Source: JAXHUH01 sp034211175
GTDB lineage: Bacteria; Actinomycetota; Acidimicrobiia; Acidimicrobiales; CAIXPF01
Length of the DNA: 36,517 nt
Direction of reading: 5' to 3'
Assembly (NCBI GenBank): GCA_034211175.1
Contig: JAXHUH010000047.1
Span: forward strand, 1-36,517
Shown here: in pieces, positions 30,608 through 36,517 of the stretch
Position numbering within the stretch: position 1 is the first letter of the stretch
Layout: each line of letters begins with the position of its first letter
The notes under the pieces: model-generated
Database searches by the model: none
What the model was told of the DNA's origin: nothing
Seen by the model: the letters and a program-made list of their open reading frames with translations, nothing else
Made by a program: the position numbers and the translations under genes

Positions 30608-31647
30608 GGCGTTCCTGCTCCTCCGTGGACGGGGCTGCGGCGCTCGGTGCGCCCGGTGGTGGACTGGCGCACGACCAGACGGGTCGGAAGGGTGATCTGG
30701 CGGGCGACCGGCGCGCCGTCGATGAGCGACACGAGCGCCCGGATGGCCTCTGCGCCCATCTGGTGGATCGACTGGTCGACCGTGGTCAGCGACGGTTCCG
30801 ACAGCGCCGATTCGGGGATGTTGTCGAAGCCGACGACGCTGAGGTCCTCCGGGACCCGCAGCCCGAGGGACCGGGCGACCGCCATGGTCTCGATGGCCGA
30901 GAGGTCGTTGGCCGCGAACACGGCGGTGGGCCGGTCGGGGCCGGTGAGCATCCGCCGGGCCGGTTCGACCGAGGACTCGGCCCGGTAGCCGCCGCTGCCG
31001 ATCAGGGCCTCGTCGACGGCGATGCCGGCGGCGGCGAGGGCGCTGCGGTAGCCCTGCTCGCGCTGGCGGGCCGATTCGAGGTCGGGACGGCCGCCGAGGA
31101 AGCCGATGCGGGTGTGGCCGAGGCCGGTGAGGTGCTCGGTGGCGGCGACGGCGCCGGCGAGGTTGTCGGCGACGATGCTCGGGACCCCGGAGGTGCCGGT
31201 GTGGGGGTCGACGGCCACGACGGGCTGGTCGCCGTCGTAGTCGAGCAGCGTGGGTGTCACGAGGATGACCCCGTCGGCGAGCGTGCCGCTGAGGCGGGAC
31301 AGCGACCGGCGCTCCCAGCCCGGCTCCGGCTCGGTGCGGTGCCCGCCGCCGACGTAGACGATGAGCTCGTAGGGCGTCTCCCGCAGCGCCTTCGCCGCGC
31401 CCTTCAGCAGCTCGGCGCTGAACGGCTCGATGTCGGTGACGAGCACGGCGAGCACGTTGGTGCGGCGGCTGCGCAGGCTCCGGGCGACGAGGCTCGACTC
31501 GTAGCCCATGGTGTCGATGATCTCGCGCACCTTCTCGGCGGTCGCCGGCGCCACGCCGTAGCGCTCGTTGATCACCTTCGAGACGGTGGCGATGGACACC
31601 CCGGCCCGGGCGGCGACGTCGGCGATGGTCGGTCGGCTCTGCGCCAT
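30604..31647 (-). CDS. LacI-family transcriptional regulator
   Basis: 347 residues. The LacI helix-turn-helix TIADVAARAGVSIATVSKVIN is at 7-27, with the hinge helix VARSLRSRRT near 55. A periplasmic-binding-like sugar domain follows (LAVLVTDIEPFSAELLKG … VVGFDNIPESALSEPSLTTVDQ). It likely represses the sugar locus until a sugar binds. A 20-bp palindrome typical of this family lies in the divergent control region. The ATG at 31647 has TACACT 8 nt upstream and no ribosome site. Its stop overlaps the glucosidase start by 4 nt, so regulator and enzyme share one transcript. The exact effector is unknown; a beta-gluco-oligosaccharide is the natural guess. Confidence 0.95.
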   Translation of the reverse strand: MAQSRPTIADVAARAGVSIATVSKVINERYGVAPATAEKVREIIDTMGYESSLVARSLRSRRTNVLAVLVTDIEPFSAELLKGAAKALRETPYELIVYVGGGHRTEPEPGWERRSLSRLSGTLADGVILVTPTLLDYDGDQPVVAVDPHTGTSGVPSIVADNLAGAVAATEHLTGLGHTRIGFLGGRPDLESARQREQGYRSALAAAGIAVDEALIGSGGYRAESSVEPARRMLTGPDRPTAVFAANDLSAIETMAVARSLGLRVPEDLSVVGFDNIPESALSEPSLTTVDQSIHQMGAEAIRALVSLIDGAPVARQITLPTRLVVRQSTTGRTERRSPVHGGAGTP

Positions 31648-31655
31648 GGCGGCGG

Positions 31656-31661
31656 AGTGTA
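31656..31661 (-). promoter_or_regulatory. -10 box TACACT of the LacI gene, leaderless
   Basis: TACACT ends 8 nt before ATG 31647. A TTCGAC-like -35 lies 18 nt upstream, just beside the palindrome, so the regulator probably controls its own gene. Confidence 0.45.
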
Positions 31662-31684
31662 ACGCCGCCTGACAACGGTGTCGA

Positions 31685-31704
31685 AAACGTTATCGATATC
31701 GTTT
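31685..31704. promoter_or_regulatory. LacI operator, 20-bp palindrome
   Basis: AAACGTTATCGATATCGTTT is symmetric in 18 of 20 positions (only the sixth base and its partner differ) and has the central CG of LacI-family sites. GGTGTC/GACACC lie just outside as a second, offset dyad. It overlaps the -35 box of the importer operon. Confidence 0.85.
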
Positions 31705-31731
31705 GACACCCCCTGGGTGACGCGCGACACT
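31703..31731 (+). promoter_or_regulatory. Sigma-70 promoter of the sugar-importer operon
   Basis: TTGACA (31703-31708), 17-nt spacer, GACACT (31726-31731). This is a near-ideal housekeeping promoter whose -35 box shares two bases with the LacI palindrome. The leader to ATG 31874 is about 135 nt. Confidence 0.75.
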
Positions 31732-31873
31732 GCCGGCGAATCAGGGCTTGTCGAGACCGAAGCGGTGGGCGTGGGGGCGCGCCGATCGGCCCGGGGAGGT
31801 GCACGTGCTCCGACCCGTGGACGGGCCCACCGAAGCGGTGGCAAGTGACGCGACGAGGAGGGGGAGCACCGAG

Positions 31874-33289
31874 ATGCACCGACGAGGAACGCATCGGGGA
31901 ACGGCGAGGAGGCTCCGGGCAGCCCTTGCGCTGCTCATGGCGATGGCGCTCATCGCCGCGGCGTGCGGTGACGACGATGACGACACGGCCGAGGCCTCCG
32001 GCGATGGCGAGGCGCCGTCGGCCCAGGCGGACTCGGACGAGGACGCCGACGAGGGCGACGGCGCCTCGGAGGAGGCGGCCGGTGACGAGGCCGACGGGGC
32101 CGAGCCGGTCACCATCGACTGGTGGCACATCCAGAACAACGACCCCGGCCTCGCCGACTGGCAGGCGATGGCGGACGAGTTCATGGAGATGAACCCCCAC
32201 GTCACGATCGAGATCAACCCGCTCGAGAACGAGGCGTTCAAGGCCGCGCTGCAGACCAACCTGCAGGCGGGTGACCCGCCCGACCTGTTCCAGTCGTGGG
32301 GCGGCGGCGGCCTGCGCGCCCAGGTCGAGGCCGGCCTCGTCCAGGACATCACCGACGCGACCTCCGGCTGGATCGACCGGCTCAACCCCAGCGTGGTCGA
32401 GCTCTACCAGGTCGACGGCGTCCAGTACGGCGTGCCGTTCGACGCCGGCATGGTCGGCTTCTGGTACAACCAGGAGCTCTTCGACGAGGCCGGCATCGAC
32501 GCCCCGCCGGAGACGTGGGACGAGCTGCTCGGTGACGTCCAGACGCTGAAGGACGCGGGCATCACGCCGATCGCCCTCGGTGCCGGCGACAAGTGGCCGG
32601 CGCACTTCTACTACTCGTACCTGATGCTGCGCATCGGTGGCGGCGACCTCATGGAGGAGATCGCGGCCGACGGCGACTTCTCCCGCCCCGAGGTGATCGA
32701 GGCCGGTGAGGAGCTGCAGCGTCTGATCGACCTCGAGCCGTTCCAGGCCGGGTTCCTCGCCGCCCCGTGGGACGGCGCCGACGGCGAGGCCGGCTCGATG
32801 GGCAGCGGCGCGGCGGCGATGGACCTGATGGGCCAGTGGGCCCCGGGGACCTTCCGCAACGCCGGCGCCGACGGGGAGGACCTGCCGTTCGAGCTCGGCT
32901 GGTTCCCGTTCCCGCTCGTCGAGGGCGGCGAGGGTGTGATCACCGACGCCTTCGGCGGGGCCAACGGCTTCGCGGTGGGCATCGACGCACCGCCCGAGGC
33001 CGTCGAGTTCCTCGAGTTCATCACCAACGAGGACAACGCCAGCACCTGGGGCGAGAACAGTGGCCTCCCGGTGACCGACGGCGCCCAGGACTCGGTGACC
33101 GACCCCAACCAGCAGCAGGTGCTCGCCGGTCTGGAGGAGGCCACGTTCGTGCAGCTCTACCTCGACCAGTTCTTCTCGGCCGAGCTCGGCGCGGCGATCA
33201 ACGATGCCGTGCAGACGCTGTTCGCCGGCTCGGCGTCACCCGAAGAGGTGGCCGAGGCCATCACGTCGGCGGCCGCCTCGGCCGGCTGA
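31874..33289 (+). CDS. Sugar ABC transporter substrate-binding lipoprotein (CUT1)
   Basis: 471 residues. A lipoprotein signal peptide ends at the lipobox IAAAC (C31), so the protein is anchored outside the membrane. A very acidic linker (DDDDD … DEADGAEP, 33-77) follows. The binding domain shows the pattern of family-1 solute-binding proteins: ITIDWWHIQNNDPGLADWQAMADEF, the hinge strand PPDLFQSWGGGGL, GVPFDAGMVGFWYN and FEAGIDAPPETWDEL. It delivers a saccharide to the permeases downstream. ATG 31874 has GAGGAGGGGGAGC upstream. It is first in the operon and reads from the LacI-controlled promoter. No ATP-binding partner is encoded nearby. Confidence 0.94.
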   Translation: MHRRGTHRGTARRLRAALALLMAMALIAAACGDDDDDTAEASGDGEAPSAQADSDEDADEGDGASEEAAGDEADGAEPVTIDWWHIQNNDPGLADWQAMADEFMEMNPHVTIEINPLENEAFKAALQTNLQAGDPPDLFQSWGGGGLRAQVEAGLVQDITDATSGWIDRLNPSVVELYQVDGVQYGVPFDAGMVGFWYNQELFDEAGIDAPPETWDELLGDVQTLKDAGITPIALGAGDKWPAHFYYSYLMLRIGGGDLMEEIAADGDFSRPEVIEAGEELQRLIDLEPFQAGFLAAPWDGADGEAGSMGSGAAAMDLMGQWAPGTFRNAGADGEDLPFELGWFPFPLVEGGEGVITDAFGGANGFAVGIDAPPEAVEFLEFITNEDNASTWGENSGLPVTDGAQDSVTDPNQQQVLAGLEEATFVQLYLDQFFSAELGAAINDAVQTLFAGSASPEEVAEAITSAAASAG

Positions 33290-33397
33290 TGGACCTCCCG
33301 TTCCCACGCGGACGGACGGCCGTGCCCCCTGCCCCCGGGGCCGGCCGTCCGCCCGCCTCCCCGGTCCGGCCGACCGCAGGAACAGGGTGACCGAGCC

Positions 33398-33429
33398 ATG
33401 ACCACGCAGGCATGACGACGCAGCCATGA
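33398..33429 (+). other. Three tandem start codons with two 5-codon leader frames
   Basis: A 14-bp unit ATGAC(C/G)ACGCAG(G/C)C occurs at 33398 and 33412 and begins a third time at 33426, the permease start. The first two read Met-Thr-Thr-Gln-Ala and Met-Thr-Thr-Gln-Pro and stop at TGA codons overlapping the next ATG (ATGA). The only good ribosome site (AGGGTGA, 33384-33390) suits the first ATG, so the gene may be reached by re-initiation. Confidence 0.8.
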
Positions 33430-34400
33430 CGACGAGCACGATCCCACCGAGCACGACGAGACCGCCCCGGGCGGAACCGGCCCCGGCGCCGCGGCGCCGA
33501 CCGGCGCGGCTCGGCCGCATGCCGTGGCCCACGATCATCCTGTTCCTGCTGCCCGCACTGGTGCTCTACGCGGTGTTCGTGCTGCTGCCGATCGTGCAGA
33601 GCGCCCGCTACAGCCTCTATGACTGGAACGGGCTGGAGTCGCTCGACGACTTCGTCGGCCTCCAGAACTTCCGGGACGCGTTCGGCGACCCGCTGTTCCG
33701 GGAGGCGGTGGCCCACAACGGCATCATCATCGCCCTGTCGTTGGCGCTGCAGATCCCGTTCGCGCTGGCGCTGGCGGTGCTGTTGAACCAGCGGCTGCGG
33801 GGGCGGGCGCTGCTGCGGATCCTGTTCTTCGCCCCCTACGTGCTCTCCGAGGTCGTGACCGGCGTCGTGTGGCGCCAGATCCTCCGGCCCGAGGGCCTCC
33901 TCGACCGCAGCCTCGAGGCCGCCGGCCTCGCCGGGCTGGTGCAGGAGTGGCTGGCCAACCCCGACATCGTCCTGTACAGCGTCTTCTTCATGGTCTCGTG
34001 GAAGTACTTCGGCTTCCACATGATCCTGCTGCTCGCCGGCCTCCAGCAGATCCCCGACGACCTGAGCGAGGCCGCGTCGATCGACGGGGCCGGGGCGTGG
34101 CAACGGTTCCGCCACGTGACCCTGCCGCTGCTCGGCCCGACGATGCGGGTGTCGATCTTCCTGTCGGTGATCGGCGCGCTGCAGCTGTTCGACCTGGTGT
34201 GGGTGACCACGGGCGGCGGGCCGATCAACAAGTCGTCGACGATGGCGACCTACCTGATCGACCAGGGCTTCCGCCGCAACCAGTTCGGCTACGCCAGTGC
34301 GGTCTCGATCATCATCTTCGGCCTGTCGCTGTTCGTGGCCCTGCTCTACCAGCGGTTCGCCCTCAACCGGGACCTGAAGGGGGCCGGCGCCCATGGCTGA
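33426..34400 (+). CDS. Sugar ABC transporter permease, MalF type
   Basis: 324 residues. A Pro/Arg-rich cytoplasmic N-terminus (1-35) leads to six predicted helices, beginning with PTIILFLLPALVLYAVFVLLP. The permease signature loop EAASIDGAGAWQRF is at about 213-226, where the ATPase would dock. YSLYDWNGLESLDDFVGLQNF is the typical CUT1 opening. The start at 33426 is preceded by two decoy starts (see 33398). Its stop overlaps the start of the second permease by 8 nt, so the two are translationally coupled. It forms the channel together with the second permease. Confidence 0.94.
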   Translation: MTTSTIPPSTTRPPRAEPAPAPRRRPARLGRMPWPTIILFLLPALVLYAVFVLLPIVQSARYSLYDWNGLESLDDFVGLQNFRDAFGDPLFREAVAHNGIIIALSLALQIPFALALAVLLNQRLRGRALLRILFFAPYVLSEVVTGVVWRQILRPEGLLDRSLEAAGLAGLVQEWLANPDIVLYSVFFMVSWKYFGFHMILLLAGLQQIPDDLSEAASIDGAGAWQRFRHVTLPLLGPTMRVSIFLSVIGALQLFDLVWVTTGGGPINKSSTMATYLIDQGFRRNQFGYASAVSIIIFGLSLFVALLYQRFALNRDLKGAGAHG

Positions 34401-35337
34401 GATCGCCGATACGACGGACACCGATCGAACGAACGGGAAGGCAGCGGGGCCGCCCGGCGGCCGGCGCCCCGAGTCGGCCGATGGCGGCCATCGGTCCCGT
34501 CGACCGGGGATCGCCCGGCGGCGCATGAGCCGGCTGCTCCTCTACCTGTTCGCGTTCGCCGTGCTCTCGGTCGTCGTGGTCCCGCTGCTGTTCGCCATCC
34601 TCGGGGGCTTCCGCTCGAACGCGGGCCTGATCAGCGACCCGGTCGGGCTGCCCGACCCGTGGATCCTCGACAACTACCGGACGGTGCTCGACCAGGGCGC
34701 GTTCTGGCGCCAGCTGTGGAACAGCACCCTGATCGCGGTGCTCACCGCCCTGGCGGTCCTGCCGGCGGCCTCGCTGGCCGCGTTCGTGATCGCCCGCTAC
34801 CCGTTCCGGGGGCGGGAGGCCGTGTACACGCTGTTCACGCTCGGGCTGCTGTTCCCGGTGGCGGTGGCGATCCTCCCGCTGTTCATCGTGTTGCGCCAGG
34901 CCGACCTGCTGTCGAACCCGCTCGGGGTCGCCCTGCCGCAGGCGGCGTTCGGGCTGCCGCTGTCGATCGTGATCATGCGGCCGTTCTTCCAGGCGATCCC
35001 GAACGAGCTCCAGGACGCCGCCGCCATCGACGGCTGCGGGCCGTTCCGCTTCTACTGGTCGGTGATGCTGCCGCTGTCGCGGCCGGTGCTGTCGACGATC
35101 GCCGTGCTCTCGGTGGTGACGAGCTGGAACGCGTTCCTGCTCCCGCTGCTGGTGCTGATCGACCCGGACCAGTACACGCTGCCGATCGGCGTCAACAACA
35201 TCTCGAGCCAGTACTCGACCGACACGGCGCTGGTGCTGGCGTACACGACGCTGGCCATGATCCCGGCGCTCATCTTCTACGCGCTCGCCGAGCGCCAGAT
35301 CGTCGGCGGGCTCACGGCCGGCGCGGTCAAGGAGTGA
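34393..35337 (+). CDS. Sugar ABC transporter permease, MalG type
   Basis: 314 residues. A hydrophilic N-terminus of about 45 residues, longer than usual, precedes six helices (RLLLYLFAFAVLSVVVVPLLFAILGG first). The signature loop ELQDAAAIDGCGPF is at about 216-229. FRSNAGLISDPVGLPDPWILDNY matches the usual opening. The ATG at 34393 overlaps the end of the first permease by 8 nt. An alternative start at ATG 34525 (MSRLLLY) would remove the long tail; the overlap favours 34393. No ATPase gene follows, so it probably uses a shared MsiK-type ATPase encoded elsewhere. Confidence 0.94.
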   Translation: MAEIADTTDTDRTNGKAAGPPGGRRPESADGGHRSRRPGIARRRMSRLLLYLFAFAVLSVVVVPLLFAILGGFRSNAGLISDPVGLPDPWILDNYRTVLDQGAFWRQLWNSTLIAVLTALAVLPAASLAAFVIARYPFRGREAVYTLFTLGLLFPVAVAILPLFIVLRQADLLSNPLGVALPQAAFGLPLSIVIMRPFFQAIPNELQDAAAIDGCGPFRFYWSVMLPLSRPVLSTIAVLSVVTSWNAFLLPLLVLIDPDQYTLPIGVNNISSQYSTDTALVLAYTTLAMIPALIFYALAERQIVGGLTAGAVKE

Positions 35338-35417
35338 GAGGGGTCGACGTCGTGACCGCGTGAGCCCAGCTCGCGGCGCCGCCCCCGGGACCGACCGGCG
35401 GCGGTGCCCACCATCGG

Positions 35418-35462
35418 GCCGCCGGGGTGTGCCACGCCCCCCACCGTCCGCACCCCGGCGGC
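35418..35462 (+). terminator. Hairpin after the importer operon
   Basis: GCCGCCGGGGTG (35418-35429) pairs perfectly with CACCCCGGCGGC (35451-35462), 12 bp with a 21-nt loop. It lies 81 nt past the permease stop and before the NUDIX gene. No T-tract. Confidence 0.5.
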
Positions 35463-35541
35463 TCGAGAACACCACCCCCGGTCCGGCGCCCGGCACGCGG
35501 GATGGGATCCGGCGGGTTCGGCCCGCCATACTCGGAGGCGC

Positions 35542-36021
35542 ATGTTCGATCTCGACTCGCACGGCCCGTACCACGGCGACGGCTTCATCGTCCTCGCCGA
35601 CGGCTCCCGCCGGTGGGGCATCTACGGCGCCGCCGGGGTGCTGCTGCGCCACCGGGGCGACGAGGACACCGCCTACTTCCTGGCGCTGCGGTCCCAGTGG
35701 ACCCACAAGGGCGGCACCTGGGCGATCCCGGGCGGGGCGCTCAACCGGGGCGAAGAGCCGCTCGACGGCGCCATGCGGGAGTTCGAGGAGGAGATCGGGC
35801 GCGGTCTGGTCCCCGACTACGAGATCGCCGAGACCCACGTGGACGACCACGGCGGCTGGGCCTACACGACGGTGGTGCTCGACGTCCCCCACCGGTTCGA
35901 CCCGCCGGCCGAGCTCGACTGGGAGACCGCCGCGGTCCGCTGGGTGCGCGAGCACGAGCTCGACACGCTCGAGCTGTTCGACGCCTTCCGCGCCACCCTG
36001 GTCCACCTCGGCTACCTGTAG
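35542..36021 (+). CDS. NUDIX hydrolase
   Basis: 159 residues. The NUDIX box Gx5Ex7REUxEExG is complete at about 74-95 (GALNRGE-EPLDGAM-REFEEEIG), which binds metal and cleaves a nucleoside diphosphate linked to another group. WTHKGGTWAIPGGALNRGEE and the C-terminal ETAAVRWVREHEL fit a MutT-like subgroup. The substrate cannot be read from sequence. ATG 35542 has GGAGG only 3-4 nt upstream and a CATACT hexamer 9 nt upstream; whether it uses a leader is unclear. It stands alone between the importer operon and the rRNA leader. Confidence 0.92.
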   Translation: MFDLDSHGPYHGDGFIVLADGSRRWGIYGAAGVLLRHRGDEDTAYFLALRSQWTHKGGTWAIPGGALNRGEEPLDGAMREFEEEIGRGLVPDYEIAETHVDDHGGWAYTTVVLDVPHRFDPPAELDWETAAVRWVREHELDTLELFDAFRATLVHLGYL

Positions 36022-36063
36022 GCGGGGGGTGGCCCGTAGCGGCACGTCGCCCCGGTGTCGGCC

Positions 36064-36093
36064 GCTCCTGAAGTTCGAACGTCATTCAGGAGC
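36064..36093. terminator. Hairpin with palindromic GTTCGAAC loop
   Basis: GCTCCTGAA (36064-36072) pairs with TTCAGGAGC (36085-36093). The 12-nt loop contains GTTCGAAC. It follows the NUDIX stop by 42 nt, so it may end that message or insulate the rRNA promoter. Confidence 0.45.
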
Positions 36094-36245
36094 CGCCTCC
36101 GGACGGGCCGCCGGTAGGATGACGGCGCCTCCCGACGGGCTCCATCGGGCGGCAGGGCCGGCTCCGACCGGCCACTCCGGTGGGTCATCGACCCGCCCCG
36201 GTCCCGGGCCGAGACACTCGGCCGGGGATTTCCGCGAGCTAGCCC

Positions 36246-36274
36246 TTGACGCCTGCTGGGCGAGGGGCTAGGTT
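36246..36274 (+). promoter_or_regulatory. Strong sigma-70 promoter of an rRNA operon
   Basis: TTGACG (36246-36251), 17-nt spacer, TAGGTT (36269-36274). Transcription would begin near 36281 and read through a boxA-type leader off the window's end. Confidence 0.75.
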
Positions 36275-36371
36275 AACTCCTCGGCCCGAACGGATGGTCC
36301 ACATCCGAGCCGGGCAGAGGTGCCACCTCCGCTAGCCCTGTGGGTTGCGTGTGGCGTGCAGACGTTGTGTC

Positions 36372-36396
36372 TGTTGTTTCTTGAAAACGGAATAGA
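36372..36396 (+). promoter_or_regulatory. boxA-like antitermination site in the rRNA leader
   Basis: TGTTGTTTCTTGAAAAC followed by GGAATAG resembles the boxA region of mycobacterial rRNA leaders (TGTTGTTTGAGAAC…ATAG). A GC hairpin at 36435-36448 (CCCCG/CGGGG) may be the partner boxB-like stem. Confidence 0.65.
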
Positions 36397-36517
36397 GGAC
36401 GAAACGCAGTGAGTGCGGGCAGCCTCGGATCGTTCCCCGGTTTCGGGGGGTGGTTCTGTGGTTGTCTAGTTAGTTTCTTTGAATCCGGAACATCACGTTT
36501 GTGGTGTGCCAGGTGCT

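Larger units (their letters stand above)
36022..36517 (+). other. rRNA-operon upstream and leader region
   Basis: No gene. Contains a hairpin with a palindromic loop (36064-36093), a TAGGAT hexamer at 36115 that may be an extra promoter, the strong promoter at 36246, an antitermination box near 36372 and a GC hairpin at 36435-36448. The 16S gene itself is not reached; its typical start sequence is absent. Confidence 0.7.

Noticed and set aside
28895..30988. Plus-strand open frame of 697 codons over the GH3 gene
   Set aside because: Antisense to a complete GH3 enzyme; no domain and no start signal.
36064..36093. Possible tRNA T-arm (GTTCGAAC loop)
   Set aside because: No acceptor, D or anticodon arms fit around it; it is a single hairpin.
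36400..36517. 16S rRNA gene start
   Set aside because: Leader signals are present but no conserved 16S 5' sequence appears before the window ends.
1..36517. Insertion sequences, prophage or integrated plasmid
   Set aside because: No transposase, integrase, phage structural gene or flanking direct repeats were seen; base composition is uniform.

Overview
High-GC, codon-biased DNA from an actinomycete chromosome. Near-consensus TTGACA/TAGGTT promoters, frequent GTG starts, several apparently leaderless genes, a sugar ABC importer without its own ATPase, and a mycobacterium-like rRNA leader all fit Actinomycetota. The gene mix (FadD19-like acyl-CoA ligase, LAL regulators, MarR-GNAT fusion, GGDEF/EAL proteins) suggests Acidimicrobiia, but that placement is inference. 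No phage, insertion sequence, CRISPR array or tRNA was seen.

Layout. 1-6.6 kb: 3' part of a GGDEF protein, a large lectin-like protein of unknown role, two tiny membrane proteins, a PPK2 polyphosphate kinase, a 2H-phosphoesterase/GNAT fusion, a RimJ-type acetyltransferase and a BamE-like membrane protein. 6.6-10.7 kb: a two-gene nucleotide-sugar operon (RfbF plus sugar C-methyltransferase) ending in a 16-bp tandem repeat, then glpX and a divergent DUF2007-like tandem-domain protein. 10.9-18.8 kb: two paralogous secreted cysteine-pair proteins enclosing a MarR-GNAT pair split by a G7 tract, a ferritin-like protein, a SWIM-finger protein, and two genes sharing one C-terminal domain.

18.9-24.1 kb is the most unusual block. 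A 939-residue LAL/LuxR regulator is flanked by two small paralogs and a transthyretin-like/caspase-like protein. Both paralogs have the same 12-bp palindrome (GGGGACATCCCC) placed about 42 bp before the predicted transcription start, where LuxR-type activators bind. This looks like a self-contained regulon of unknown function.

24.2-28.2 kb: an acyl-CoA synthetase and a membrane GGDEF/EAL protein. 28.2-35.3 kb: a divergent sugar-use locus. A LacI regulator and a cytoplasmic GH3 beta-glucosidase lie on the minus strand, and a CUT1 binding protein with two permeases lies on the plus strand, controlled by a 20-bp palindrome overlapping a strong promoter. The first permease has three tandem start codons. 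35.5-36.5 kb: a NUDIX hydrolase, then the promoter and antitermination leader of an rRNA operon whose 16S gene lies just beyond the window.
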